From Jacaranda mimosifolia (Eukaryota; Streptophyta; Magnoliopsida; Lamiales; Bignoniaceae), in NCBI GenBank assembly GCA_018894105.1, contig CM032117.1, positions 49,572,503-49,636,502 of the forward strand: 64,000 bases of DNA. The letters are read 5' to 3'. Shown here in pieces: positions 1 to 12,784 of this stretch; position 1 is the first letter of the stretch, and each line of letters opens with the position of its first letter. The translations under genes and the position numbers were made by a program. Below the pieces are notes generated by a model. It was not told the origin of the DNA. It saw only the letters and a program-made list of their open reading frames with translations, and ran no database searches.

Positions 1-1377
1 TTCTACTAGCATTCTCACCAACTTGAGGCAATTTGTCCCTTTTTGCAATTTCTCCACTTGTATTCTTGCAATTCCAAATTTTCATTAATTAGCAAAGGAA
101 TTATAATTTTTTAAATAAGAAAATTATTTATTAAGTTCTAAATATGATATTAAAATTAATATTAGGAGGGACTTAACTCCATCAAATCCTAGTCCTAAGA
201 CTTAATTTGGGTCAATCTTTTCAATTGCCTTGCGAACTTCCATCCTTAAAAGAGTGCAAAACTATATTTTGAGTTCTAAAGAAGAGCAGAGGTGCCCAGA
301 CATTCCGAGGAATGAGAAAAGGGAATATCAGCTCAATGAAGGTAGTTCATGATTTGAGTAATCCTCTTGGGTAATTAGACAAGAATCAACCAATTGATCT
401 TCTCTTTCTCTCGAGTTAACTGAGCTGTTGAACTACCAAAATATAACAGTGAAAAAGTATTGATTTTGAGCATGGAGTTCCGAGTTTAAAGTTTTCTTAT
501 TCCTTTTTCTGGTCTGTAGAATTTTAAATGTTGACGTTTAATATCTAATAGGTAGTCCAAACTGTATTGAAATAATAAACAATTTTAGATTGATTGATTT
601 GCATAAGAATCCTAGGTTAGTTGTGAGTCACTATGAAAAGAAAGGCTAGTTGAGTTTGCTACTGGGTATGTGGTCAAATCGTATCTATCAAGCATTTGAT
701 CGAAATGGTCAAGTTATGTAAAAACAAGATTCAAGTTTTCTTATGTGCAAGTAGTGTCAAATAACTAACCATCTCTCTTAAAAAAAATAAATTTCTAAAG
801 AAAGAAAGGATGTTGTTATCTTTAACATCTTTAAACTTTTCTTTCATTTTGTTTTTTCACAAAACTATTTCGAGTTTTCAGTATTAGAGGGCATTTGTGT
901 TGAAAATCCAATGACCCTGACATATTTTCGGCAGAAACTTATTGTGAAAGAATTAGACTTGTTCTGACAAAAAATTTCTATTGTATGATACCAACATTAG
1001 AAAGTATTATATATATAAATATAATTATATATTACTTTTGCAGATTTATGCATAAGATAATTAAAATAGTACTGTAATTAATAATAAAAACTTTGTCCGC
1101 ACGTGTGTAATTGAAACAAGATTTTTTTATGTTTAATCCATTTTATAATTTGATTCCAAAAATGGAAGGGTAAAAAGGAGAATTTATCTGAGCTCCAAGT
1201 GGCCCAAGCCCCGTCATAGCAAAATCAAAGGGTAGGAGGTTGGGTGCCCAAATTCACAATTCATGAATTTGATCAAGGCTCCAGAAACAGTGTCGGGCGT
1301 GTTTGATGTTTCTGATATATAAAAAATATTAAATTACTCCTCATCTTAGAATCCTATTGAGCCCATCCTTTCCATCG
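1..1377. other. AT-rich intergenic DNA, no gene seen
   Basis: No open frame of useful length and no recognisable domain on either strand. The stretch ends at a target-site duplication that borders the first Mutator-like element. It could be distal flank of a gene outside the window. Confidence 0.6.
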
Positions 1378-1387
1378 GCCATAAAAT

Positions 1388-2880
1388 GGGAAAATTGCTA
1401 CGGACCCCTGTGTTAAGAAAAAAATAAGCCAATTACACTTTTGTAAAATTTTTTTTTCAAAGATCACCCTCATATTTTAAAAAATCATGCAACGAACCCC
1501 CCCCTGAGAGCATGGGTGTAGCACACTTGCCTGTGCGTGTATCTGGGTTTAAATTTTTGTATATAAAAAGATAATTATGCCCTTGTTCATCAACCGTTGG
1601 ATCTTCTTTTAAAAATCAACGATTTAGATTAAATCATATTATATTTTAAAAAAAATATATAATATATATGCACACAATATAATATATTATCATATATATA
1701 ATGTATATATATAATTATATATATAAATGATATCCACCCCACCTGGCAGCCGACAGCCGCTGCCGGCACTTTTAAAAAAAAATAAAAAATAGATGGCGGT
1801 CGTCTGCAGCCATCAAACGCGACCGCCATGGCTACATTGACCATGGCGGCCGGTGGCAGTATCTAGCTAGATCTGGCCACAATGCTGCCATGGCAGCCCG
1901 TAAGGGTGGGGGTTTGGGGAGATGGGGTGGGGGGTTGGGGGTAGAATTTTGTATTTTATATATATATATATATTATTAAATAATTATATATATTATCATA
2001 TATGTATTATATTGAATATATTATCGTATATATTATATATATGATAATAAATATATAAATATAACTATCTTATAAAATATATATGTATATAAATATATAT
2101 AATATTTAATTTGAAATAAATAATTAGAAAGATAAAAGATATAAATAAAAATTATTTAAATTTTATAGATAAATTTATATAAAGATGATGCTATTAAATA
2201 ATTATATATATTATCATGTATAGGATAATAACATCATATATACTAATATATATGCAAATATATCCTATCAACAAACATATATATATATGTATATAAATAT
2301 ATTATATATTTATAAATATATAATATTTAATTTAAAATGAATAATTAGAAAGAAAAAATATATAAAGAAAAATTATTTAAATTTTATAGATAAATTTATA
2401 TATATGTATATATATGCTATATATGTATTTAAGTATAAATAAAAAATATATTATATATTTTATGAAATTTAAATTTGATTTACTTTGGAATGAATTAATA
2501 GAAAGAAAGATGAATATAATTGATAAGATAAAAATAAAAGTGAATTTAATTTTATAAATAAATTTATATATGTATAAAATGAGAATATATGAAATAATGG
2601 AGGAAGAGAGAAATGAAAAATAAAAAGAAAAGAAAAGAATGAAAGAAAAGGGAAAAAATGATAATAAAAGATTACTTAAATTGAATTGAAAATATATTAA
2701 ACGATTAAGGGTAAATTAGTCTTTTTATATTAAAATCATGTTAAATAGACAGCAAATGAGAAGGGGGAGGCGGTGTGCATGATTTTTTAAAACATGGGGA
2801 GGTATTTTAAAAATTAATTTTTCATAAGGGGGTATATTGCCTATTTTTTAAAACATAGAGGGATAAATTGCTATTAGCCC
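1388..2880. mobile_element. Non-autonomous Mutator-like (MULE) element, 1.49 kb
   Basis: The element is bordered by an exact 10-bp direct repeat, GCCATAAAAT, at 1378-1387 and 2881-2890. It starts GGGAAAATTGCTACGG and its right end, read on the other strand, starts GGGCTAATAGCAATTTATCC, so the termini are only loosely inverted. Target duplications of 9-10 bp are typical of MULEs. The interior is (TA)-rich with a GC-rich patch at about 1730-1920 and encodes no transposase. It resembles the element at 4615-6561 in composition and in having CTGCCATGGCAG-like palindromes. Confidence 0.7.
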
Positions 2881-2890
2881 GCCATAAAAT

Positions 2891-4398
2891 CATGAAAATG
2901 GTAACGTTACATTGACCACGGGACATGCAAATTGAAAATCTACGAACTAGATTGATTGTGTTTTGCTGAATCTGTATTACAGTGACATAAGTGTATCATA
3001 TAATAAAGAAAATTAAAAATTTAAATTTTAATGAGTTCTTATTGTGCGCGTGTTTAAATAATAATAAAAAAAGATTGATTGTGTTCTAGAAACATAATTT
3101 TTCATTGTAGATTATTTTGATTTTTGATTATTGTACTATTTTCAATAAAAATATTATATATTTTTTATTTTCATACCTATGCTCATCATTTTTAATACTT
3201 TCTAATTTAAAAATAAGTTAAACCCCTAATTAATTAAATCATTTCTTTTTTCCTATCATCCCAAATATATTGAGGTCCGCACTAGATTTAGTCATAGCTT
3301 TTATCTCGTTAGAATCCACTAACTTATCAAATAATTTTTTTTTTTTTATCTTCATAAGGCAATACGACCATGTTAAATTTATTAATAATTTTTTTTTCCA
3401 ATATAATTTAACTGATGGAACATCAAGAAAAAAGTAGGTCCCATAATATATTAAATAATAATAATTAATAAAACTACCTCAAAATATTTAAGATTATTAC
3501 ACCAAAATATTATTTTCAATTCGCTTTTTTTTTTCAAAATTTTTATAATACTAATCCAATTCAATTTTTATTTCCTCATGGAAAATAAAATAAATAAAAT
3601 AAAAGTATATTTAAAAATAATAAAAATAGACAATGTAAATAAAAAATATGACCAATCCGGTCCTTAAGATCCTAAGAAACTTGAAAGAGCCCATCACTTC
3701 ATGGTCAAAAAATTCATGAAAATGGTTAATGATGCCATTGATCAAGTGAGAAACTCTTTTAATTCCGAGTCTCATAAGTGAAAGAATAAATACATAATTA
3801 ATTACTCATATAAGTTTCATAATTAACGGACTCCTAATATGCATGTGTGTACAAATAAAAAAAATAAAATTTAAATCCAAAAATTTACAGTCTTAAAACG
3901 TCAAATTAGCCATCAGAACAAAGATGTTCGGGTCAGGTGTGTTGATTATTGATATTTCTTACTATTTAATTAGTTATTAATTAATATTTAAATATAAATG
4001 TGGATAATTACCATTGTATTTAAATGCATCGCATGGCTTTATTGATTATTCCCGGTGAATGAGGCTTGATGAGTGCATCAACACTTGCCGACTTCAAAAA
4101 AGCTCCAAAGGTTTCTTTCCCCTTTGCTCTTTTAAGTTCTTTTATGGCCAAATCTTGAACGACTTATTCTGGTAGGGTAAAAGTAAACATTTTTGAATAA
4201 TTGAGAGAGAGAGAAGTTTCGAGATCTGCGCCACGATAAATGACAACTCAATACGCACTATCTTTTTCACTTTCCTTTTCTTCGTCCATATGCATGATTG
4301 CATATTTGCATGTCAATAGAACCATTCAATCTCATATTTCTGCACCCTAATCTGTAGACATCGATGGTGAGTTTTCCATGTTATTTTTCTTTAACTCC
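2891..4398. other. AT-rich intergenic DNA, nothing recognised
   Basis: Long A/T runs and no credible open frame. The part from 4010 to 4390 is slightly less AT-rich and might be old flank or UTR sequence, but no coding frame is visible. Confidence 0.5.
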
Positions 4399-4614
4399 TT
4401 GGCGCCAGTTTGGTTTTATTTTCATTCTCATTTTTCATCTACATTTCTCAAAATTTGAAAAGATAATTAGTGAAAATAAATTAAAAATGAGTTTGTATTC
4501 ATATAAATTGTTGAAAAAATAATGATCATATTGGATTTAGTAGATTGTAAATGGAGATAGATAGTAGTAATGATAATAGAGGAAGAAGATATGTACGGAT
4601 TATTAGAAGAAGAT

Positions 4615-6561
4615 AGGAAAAATTTAATTTAATCCCCTTATGAAATACGGTTATAGTGATTTACCTCTGTGAAAAAAAATGTTAAAATAGCTACAACGTC
4701 AAAAAAACAAAAAAAAGGAAATGAGACAACAAACCCCTTTATGAGCGTTAGTGCATCTCACGTGCACCTACGTGCGAGTTTTTAAGGATTTTTTACATAT
4801 AAAAAGACTGTTATACCTCTAACATCAGCCGTTGGCTGTTCTTGAAAAAATCAATGGTTCAAATTAATTCTTATTTATAAAAAAATATAAAAATACATTT
4901 ATTTACAAATATATCATATTATATAATATGTTATATATATATTATATATACATACTTATATATAAAAAAAATATTTAATATTACTAAAATCCTAACCCCA
5001 TGTGCACACCACCCCCACCCCCACCCCCATGGACCGCTGCCATGGTAAAATGACTAGCCATGACCAACCCCTTAAAAATCGACGGTCATGGCCATAGTAG
5101 AAAGACTGACAGCCAGTATTTTCAGAATCGGATTGCATTGGTCGATCCGATCGGTTGGACAGGTCAAAATCGATATCGGTTCGACCTGTTTTTGACCTTT
5201 TCACTTATTATTTTTTAAAAAAAAAATTAAAAAATAAAAAATTAAAAAATAAATAAATTATGAGTTGAAAGATGATGATTAAAGATTTTGGACATATACT
5301 TTTTTGAAATATGAGTTTATTTTCTTGAAATTTAGTGAAGTGGTAGTTATATATGAATACTTATGTTTAATTTGTTGTTTCATTTTGTTAATTTATCTTA
5401 AATTATGTTGAATATTTAGCGTAAAAGAATTTATTTTTACTTGAAATTGAAACATGAAATGAATTATTACTTAAATTAATGTAAAATATTATTTTTTTAT
5501 TTATTATAGTTGACTAATTATGAAATAGTATTTTTTTCTTTTTAAAAAACTTACTTAAAAATAAGTAAGTTGAAATTTTTTTAAATAATATTCTTTCTAT
5601 ATCATTGAAAGTTTTATTTTTTTGCTAATATTAAAATATGATATATATTTATAGAATTAAATATAATTATTACATAATTATGATGTCATACCGGTCGAAT
5701 CAGTGATCAACCAGTCGAAATCGGTAACTAGTAACATCGCCGATTCTTTATCCGATCCGATTTTAAAAACATTGCGGACAACTATGGCCGCTACAAAAAA
5801 CCAATATGTATATATGTATATATATCTTGTATATATATGTATGTGTAGATAGTGCATGTATATGTATATATAAACATAATTTTTTTTAATAGAAAAGCCA
5901 CCAGCGGTCGCCATGGCGAGATGCAAACGGTCATGATGGTTGGTGGCTGGACCTGACCAGATCCAAATCTGGCCAGGTACGGCTAGATTGCGGGCTGCCG
6001 TGAATAATATTGGGGGCGGGGAGTGGGGGAGTGGGGATGGGTTTGGAGAGGTGGGGGGGAGTATACATATATAATAAGGGCTGCTATGGCAGCCATTAAT
6101 ACTTTTGGTGGCAGGGAGCGGGGGGGAGGGGTTGGGGTAAGGGTTGGGTGGGGCGGGTAGGCGTGGGGTGTGTATTGTATAATTTATAAATATAATATGT
6201 ATACATGTATATATATATAAATATTATATATATATTTTATAAATATATAAGTACGATTAATTTAGACCATTCATTTCCAAAAATTGAATAGTTATACAAA
6301 GAAGGGAGAAATTAATGAAAATTTAAAAAATAAAAAGAAGAAAGATAAAAAAAAAAAAAATAATAAAAATAAATAATTATTTAAATTTAAATTTTATTTG
6401 AGAGTATTTCAGTCATTTTAATATTAAATCAGTAACAAACAACAGGAGAGAGGTGGTGAACGACTTCTAAAAAACACACGGCGGTTTGTCAACTATTTTT
6501 TTATGACAAAGAGGTAAACTGCTTGTTTCGAATTTCACAGGGGGTTAAAAGATTTTTGCCT
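4615..6561. mobile_element. Non-autonomous Mutator-like element, 1.95 kb, nested
   Basis: The left end (AGGAAAAATTTAATTTAATC) and the right end on the other strand (CAGGCAAAAATCTTTTAACC) form an imperfect inverted repeat of about 55 bp; both arms contain GTGAAATnCG- and TTTACCTCT-like blocks. The flanks GAAGAAGAT (4606-4614) and GGAAAAGAT (6562-6570) match at 7 of 9 positions, consistent with an aged 9-bp MULE duplication. There is no transposase frame. It lies inside the 4399-6710 element and itself contains the 5114-5774 element. Confidence 0.6.
5114..5774. mobile_element. Inner hAT-like element, 661 bp
   Basis: The left end reads CAGTATTTTCAGAATCGGAT and the right end on the other strand CAATGTTTTTAAAATCGGAT. 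The flanking 8-mers CTGACAGC (5106-5113) and CGGACAAC (5775-5782) agree at 6 of 8 positions, fitting an old hAT-type 8-bp duplication. CAGTGTTTTnAAAAxCGG termini are a known plant hAT/MITE pattern. Non-coding. Confidence 0.6.
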
Positions 6562-6710
6562 GGAAAAGATATATAAGTTATTGAAAAATATATTTTGAGA
6601 ATAAAAATAAAAATATATTGGGTGAAAATATGTATAAATTGATGTGTTTTAATTTTCAAATATTACAAAATATGAAAATAAAATTTGAGAATAAACCAAA
6701 CAGAGCCTTA

Positions 6711-8161
6711 GAAAAACACGTGAAAAAAATGCATTAATCCTTTAGGGCTATTTTGATCTGAACTAAAATATGTGATACAGCAATTTTGTTGTTATCGCCA
6801 TGTTCTTATGTGACCAAAAGGTAGGATAATTTAACCTATTTGACCTCTTGAGTTTATTTATAATATAAAACCATACTATTACACATTCATAAAGCACACA
6901 TTACTTATTATATGAAAAACAATCATGAGATAAATTAAAAATTCAATCAGACTAATTCGATTAGACTAGACCGTTTTATATATTTTTTTACTTTACATTA
7001 TAAATATGTACTAAATATATTAAATATTTTATAATATAATATCTTATAATCTCTAGTACATATAAGATATTTTTTAGAGCTTATAAAATATTATATTTTA
7101 TTTTAAAATTAAGGTTTCAAAATATTTAGATAATAAGATTTTGGAGCTTATAAAGTATCAGTAATGATAATTTTGTAATTAATATCATTAAAATTAGAGA
7201 AGTATAAATTTTTTTTATAAATAATTAAGTTAGAAACTCTTTACTTTTTTTTAAAAGAATATATAAGATTACAATGTTTTATTTTGGAAGCTTATAAGCT
7301 TTTTTCATGACATCTTATAAATTATCAAATAATCATATAATATTTTGAAATGTTTATAACACCATCTTACAAAAGAGTTTTTCAAATTTCATTTAATATT
7401 AAATTAGCCCCCATAGATCAAACATAAACATGCCTCATTTGAGCCATTCACAAAGTTTTGGTTAACAAGTTTAAATAAAATCAAGCTAATCGCTAAACAA
7501 TTATATCCAGATTAGGTTTCTCACTTAACCCACTTATATATAAAAAAAAAAAAAAAGAAAGAAAGAGAGCAAATAAAAATCTCCCTCTTTAAATGGATGG
7601 ATTTTAAGAATTACAAATGAGCTAAGATAGAATTTACTAAAAACTTTGAACAAATTTGTCCTCATCATATACCTAACACTTATTAATTTAAGGTTTAGCA
7701 AAGTAATAGGTGTCCACTGATTTGGAATTGGATAAAAAGCATCATATGAGTTGTCTCAAATTTGAATTTATCAACACAACTTTTGCATTTGCTAAGAGCC
7801 CACTTGGATATAATTTTAAAATCATTTATTGTTTTTTGTCATTTTCAAAAAGTAAAAAGTTTGCTATAAGTTAAAGTTTGAATAAAAAGATATGTTTAAA
7901 AAAATATTTTGAATAAAAATATTTGTAAAAATAAAAAGTTGATGGCTTTTTTATTTTTATTTACAGTAAAAAATGAAAACTTCTAAGTGAAAATAAAATC
8001 AATCTGGCATTGAGTACTGTCAGAACTCAGAACTGATAATATACATGTGGGTGAGATGGCCACACGGCCCACACCTATCCACGTTGAGATATAGATGGAA
8101 CGCGGGGATAAGTCACGAGAAGTGAGACAAATAAAAAGGCAGGATTTTGCGAATCTCTTTT
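6711..8161. other. AT-rich intergenic DNA, nothing recognised
   Basis: No coding frame. 7795-8000 has short inverted A/T tracts and could be a decayed MITE, but clear termini and a target duplication were not found. Confidence 0.5.
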
Positions 8162-8892
8162 AGGTCGTTTGAATTTGATTTTTTGGAGGACTTTTTATCC
8201 TTTTGGTGAAAAAGAATAGGAAAAGGTTAGTTATATAAAAGTGTTTTTTGAAAATAAAATATTATTTTGATATTTTGTTTAAAATGTAATGGTTATGTAG
8301 GGTTGAAAATGAGTTGTTTTTGAAAAATATAGGGAATGTTTGGTTATGTTTTTTGTGTGATTTTATTTTGTATTTATTATATGTTTTGGGAGAACGAATT
8401 ATTAGAGAATGTGAAAATTATTTTTTGGTATGTTTGTTTATATTTTGGGGGAGATGTTGTTGTTGTTTTTTTTTTTTTTTTTACTGTAGCAGTATAATCA
8501 ATATATATTTTTTTTATTGAGTTTTTGGGGTAAAAATAGAATTGTGTGATTTTTTAATGTTAGAATAATAATAAAGATATATAATATATATAATATATGT
8601 ATGTAGATATTGAAAAATGTGTGCTTTGGAGGGAAAATGATGACATGTTTGTCTTGGGAAAATATAACCAAATACTCTTGTAATGTTTTGGTATTAAAAG
8701 TCGTGCAAATATGAGTAAGAGGAAATACAAAGTGATGAAAAGTAAAAATGGAGAAAAAGTGTAAGAGTTTATCTGAAAAAATATTTTGAGAATGAAAATA
8801 TCTGCAAAAATGGAGAAAAAATTGATTGCTCTCTATTTTCATTTTCAGTAGAAAATGAAAATAGGTCCGAAAACAAAAACAAACGGACCCTT
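8162..8892. mobile_element. Possible decayed TIR element
   Basis: The left end AGGTCGTTTGAATTTGATTT resembles the inverse of the right end, AAGGGTCCGTTTGTTTTTGT. The resemblance is partial and no flanking duplication was found. The small open frames inside are AT-driven and look meaningless. Confidence 0.3.
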
Positions 8893-8936
8893 AAGGACTT
8901 TTCTGTTTTCACATGTGCAATTTGCCTTGGACCTCC

Positions 8937-9155
8937 TTTTTTTTTTTTTTTTTTTTTTCACACATACAAAATTTAGGTGGTTTCGACACTTATCACTATT
9001 AGAGTCAAGACATACCCCTGAGTCCTATAGACACTTATGGGAATACTTATACTTATAGATTGTCCACCAACGAAGTCCACATCAACAGGGAGAATTGAAG
9101 ACGTGACATTTGTGAGATTTGTGCCTGCTCTTTACCAATTGCGCTAACATCTATT
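8937..9155 (-). mobile_element. tRNA-derived SINE with poly(A) tail
   Basis: Read on the minus strand, the element opens with an RNA polymerase III box-A-like sequence, TTAGCGCAATTGGTAAAGAG (9128-9147), matching a tRNA D-arm. A weaker, mutated box-B-like segment follows. It ends in an A-tract of about 22 bases, seen as T's at 8937-8958. The homologous flank in unit B (16321-16430) runs through without this insert, so it arrived in unit A only. Exact 5' end and target duplication are uncertain. Confidence 0.65.
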
Positions 9156-10156
9156 TGTCTTTTCGAATCATTCAAATGGACACACAGTCATTGTCAAAAA
9201 TTCAAAATAAATTTTTTCGCAATTCCATTTTTTATTATTTTAAACGGACTTGATATGAATAGTTTATATATTAGTTATTTTTATAATTAATAAAATTATA
9301 TTTTTGTGCAAATTATAGTTATAGAAGTTTTTGTGGTCGTAATTGTCACTACAATCAAGGCAAAATTGTATATTTTAGTCGGTGATACTGTAAAAATATG
9401 TAATATTAATGATAAAAAATTAAGTGAATTGTTATTAACAATATGTATAAGGTGACAGCAATTTTTATTTTATTGTTAATAATTATTTTCAAGCAATGAT
9501 AATTTTAATTTTGTGTGAGTACGGCTTAATAGCTAGTGATCATTATTGAAAATCAGAAATACATACATAGTTACAATCTAATAATATTAAATGACTAATA
9601 TGTGCACTTCTTTATTGTAAGATATTTCCTACTCAAAAACTATTGTTCCTACCGAAATTCTCTATTTGAGATAGTATAACAAATAAATTTATTTTATAAC
9701 AAGCACCGACAATTGTACACTACTGTCGTTGGAGACAATTAACAATAAGAATAAAAAATAAAATCTAAAAATCATTTAAATCCTTATTAAATATTTCTTT
9801 CTTTTAAATCTATATCTTCCATAATCTCTTTATTCTCTCACTTTTAATTAAGAAAAAAAAAATATGAAAATAAAGATTAAATAGAACAAGTTGAACGCTT
9901 GATCCGATATATAACATTCACATTTTTGACATTCCAATGTTTGAATATTCTTTTGGACACATCATTTTTTATGCTTATATTAATACAGTAAAAAAAAATC
10001 TAATTTAAACATTAATTAAGGATAATCATGTAATATAGTTTCAATGTAATTTGTTATTTTTCATTTATAAGTCCATATCATATATTATATGTGTTTCAAA
10101 AGAAAAGAAAAGAAAAGAAAAGAAAAGAAAAGAGGATATATATGCAGCTTCAGCCC
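9156..10156. other. Defensin upstream flank, shared with unit B
   Basis: Non-coding. Blocks at 9200-9415, 9730-9855 and 10001-10085 align by eye with 16420-17350 (around an insertion), 17585-17705 and 17861-17940 upstream of the defensin pseudogene, showing that the two loci are a duplication. An (AAAAG)n tract lies at about 10100-10132. Confidence 0.6.
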
Positions 10157-10164
10157 TATAAATA
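10157..10164 (+). promoter_or_regulatory. TATA box of the defensin gene
   Basis: TATAAATA, 78 bp before the ATG, in a pyrimidine-rich plant core-promoter context (CCCTATAAATACCCC). The same sequence is preserved at 18016-18023 in front of the defensin pseudogene. This places the transcript start at roughly 10185-10200 (inference). Confidence 0.75.
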
Positions 10165-10241
10165 CCCCTTGTCAATAGATGTCTTAAACACATCCCATAC
10201 CCACATCCTAAGTTCCTAACTCTCTCTGTCTGAAGATATAT

Positions 10242-10718
10242 ATGGGGCGCCTCGCTGCATTTCTCTTGGTTCTGATGCTTGTCATGTTCACTGGTCAGTT
10301 AATGAGTTTCTTGTTTGAGATTGTGATATTCTATCACCTACTTCATTAACTCTATGATTAGTACTAATCAAACATGCAATTTTTCTCCACGTTTTCACTT
10401 TAATTTTCCATAAAATCTCTGGAACTATATATCCTAATTAACCACTATCGTTTTCTTTCTTGTCTGAAAGTTGATTTACTTCACCTATTAGAATGCCTAT
10501 CAAATTTTCTTTTATTAGTTCACGAAAGTTAACTGTGTTCAGATATAGGTGGTCCGGTTATGATGGGAGAGGCAAGGACGTGTGAGTCACAAAGCCATCG
10601 TTTCAAGGGACCCTGCGCGAGCTCCACCAACTGCGCATCAGTTTGCCACACGGAGGGGTTCAGTGGAGGGCACTGCAGGGGATTCCGACGCCGTTGTTTC
10701 TGCACCAAGCACTGTTGA
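10242..10718 (+). CDS. Plant defensin (gamma-thionin family), two exons
   Basis: Exon 1 is 10242-10293 and exon 2 is 10543-10718; the 249-bp intron (10294-10542) is GT...AG and phase 1, the usual intron position in plant defensin genes. The product is 75 residues. Residues 1-28 form a hydrophobic signal peptide ([13 protein letters not shown] core) probably ending at GEA, and the mature peptide is about 47 residues starting RTCESQS. It has eight cysteines spaced C-X10-C-X5-C-X3-C-X9-C-X6-C-X1-C-X3-C, exactly the plant defensin pattern, with the GxC (GGHC) and CFC gamma-core signatures and a C-terminal cysteine. The family is secreted, folds as a disulfide-stabilised alpha-beta peptide and usually acts against fungi. 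There is no C-terminal prodomain, so it is class I. It is the only host gene here without a lesion. The TATA box lies 78 bp upstream. Target organism and expression cannot be read from sequence. Confidence 0.93.
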
Positions 10719-11718
10719 TGAGTTTGATCAATTTCAAGCGTATTTATATAAGTTGTGATGTTCCCACTTCCGATGGATTTGATCAACTTTCCTATGTTGG
10801 AAAGTTTGTCTCTCTTTATTTAAGTGGGGGGTGGAATTAATAATACCACTAGTTCTCTCATGGTCATGAGACTTCGTATGTTGTAATAATAATAGTAATG
10901 ACATATAATAATAATTTCTGTCTAACAATTAATCTTATATAGTTCTAATTCTTGTCCCGTTGAAAACTATATATGAATGGTGTAAAAAGGAGAGGAAAGC
11001 AACAATTGCTTGCTTCACTCTTGCTTTTAGTTTAGAGGTATAGTAGGATTCCAAAAACTATTAATTTTCACGCGGAAAAAGAAAAGAAAAAATGTAAATG
11101 GTAGGTATTGATGAGAGTATTTTAAACATAGAAAACTCAAAAAAAAAAAAAAAAAAAAAAAGAAGGTGCTTTATTTATAATATAGATAGATAGTTGCACT
11201 GATTATTTATGGTGCAATGGAAAAGTTTTACGGTAAAACCCATTTGAGATCAAAGAAAATTAAGCCCATTTCAAGATGATATTTAATTTTTTTTTTTTTC
11301 TTTTACCCCAAAAGCTCTTTCTCATGGATGTGAAAGTTATACATTGTATACATATGACAAATCAGAGAATAACTAGCCATGATTCATCCATTAATTTGAC
11401 ACAAAAAATTCAAAATTTGCTATAATGATTGTCGAACCGAGATGCGCTTCTTAAAGGCATGGAAGTTGATTGTTTTTAAAAATGAGCAAAGATTGAAAAT
11501 TGATCTAATTGAGAAATTGTGAAAAAATGGGAAATGAATGTTTGATGGTACTTAAATAATTTATATTTAGAACTATCTAGCAACAAAAATGCTGCTACTA
11601 ATTATTCAGAACTGTTGAGTATGACAAACTATATATGTCAATAACATATCAAAGATCGATTATTCATACGCAATTCTCTACCTACCAATAATATACAAAA
11701 TCGCGAAGAGAACCTAAC
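10719..11718. other. Defensin 3' flank and spacer to LEA_2 copy A
   Basis: Non-coding. 10925-11090 is nearly repeated at 18325-18475 and, more diverged, at 37010-37165, so it marks defensin units. 11220-11470 matches 18830-19030, and 11340-11430 matches 51280-51370, linking the spacer to the flanks of the other LEA_2 copies. A poly(A) run lies at 11141-11161. Confidence 0.55.
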
Positions 11719-11870
11719 CTACTCACCAATCATGTTTTTAGAATAGTCACAAAATCTTGGTCCTCCAACCATGATCCCCTGTCTTGCGTTGGATGGAAAT
11801 ACAACCGTCATATTGATGCACATAGCTTCTACTGTATATGTAACAATAACGTGCTTGTATTTAGCCCGTG

Positions 11871-12675
11871 TTAGAAAATAATTTGTTGTGTTATACTTGT
11901 GCACAAAATTAGAAATTTATAAATCAAATTTAGTTTAACATATAAAAAATATATGAAATATTCTAGATGTGTAAAGTTAAAAATATTTAATGCTTAGATT
12001 GCCTGTGCATATATATATATATGAACAATACCAAATAGAACAACAAAGTAAGAGATCCTACTTGAATGTGTCAAATGCAACTATGGAAAAATTTGAGTCG
12101 AGGCTTGTTGCCTCAATAGTATTTTTAAGGCTTTATTTGTTCCTCTATGGTGTTGAAGGTCACTGACAAATAGGTTCCCAAGATACAATGACTCTTTTCG
12201 ATCAAAGGCAACACTTCAATTGACCAGAACGATGAACTAAATTGACATTAAACTCTTTTATGAAATGGGTAGTAAGGTGAAAGTTCTTCTCTTGTTTTCG
12301 GTTGGGTTTTAGGTGCTTCTATTTATAGTTGTGCAATATAATTTTGTTGATGAGACATAATTCTTTATTAGAATCATAATTCTTTCTTTTAAGAACACAA
12401 TTACAAGATAAAATCCCATAACTAACTCTTTTAATGAAGACTCACAGTTTAAGTCATAGTTTTAGCTTTTTAGCTAATTTTTTTATAGGAGTGTGTCCAT
12501 TGGGGCACACTAAAAATAAACTTTAATTATTTTATTTATACCCGTATCTTTATTTCGATGTGGATAGACATATTCTACCCACTAAAATGTCTTTAAATTA
12601 TTTTTCACTTTCAACTCAATTTTTTAATTCAATTATTTAATTTTGACATATAAATATGCTGAAATTTTATAGCCA
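11871..12675. mobile_element. Unidentified insertion in LEA_2 copy A, ~0.8 kb
   Basis: Present in copy A but absent at the homologous point in copies B, C and D. It has no long open frame. The left edge reads TGTTAGAAAATAATTTG and the right edge TTTTATAGCCA, so a solo LTR (TG...CA) is possible, but no clean target duplication was found. A TATTTATAG motif lies near 12320. Confidence 0.4.
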
Positions 12676-12784
12676 TAAAAGCACCTCAAATGCCAACGTT
12701 AATCCTTTAATCGAATCTTAAGGAGGCAATGATGACTTTACAATTGCATTAAGAAAAGTTGTGTCTCCAGGCGTTTGCTAAAAG

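Larger units (their letters stand above)
4399..6710. mobile_element. Outer TIR element (hAT-like) hosting a MULE
   Basis: The left end reads TTGGCGCCAGTTTGGTTTTA. The right end on the other strand reads TAAGGCTCTGTTTGGTTTAT, followed in both by a TTTTC-rich tract. GGCxCxGTTTGGTTT termini are common in small plant hAT-like elements. Without the inner MULE it would be about 0.36 kb, MITE-sized. No clear target duplication was found, so the class is uncertain. Confidence 0.45.

Noticed and set aside
8498..8842. 114-codon minus-strand frame
   Set aside because: Phe/Ile/Asn-rich translation of AT-rich DNA without signal or domain support.
10529..10928. Minus-strand and second plus-strand frames overlapping defensin exon 2
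   Set aside because: Shadow frames. The cysteine pattern, intron phase and promoter all support the plus-strand defensin frame.
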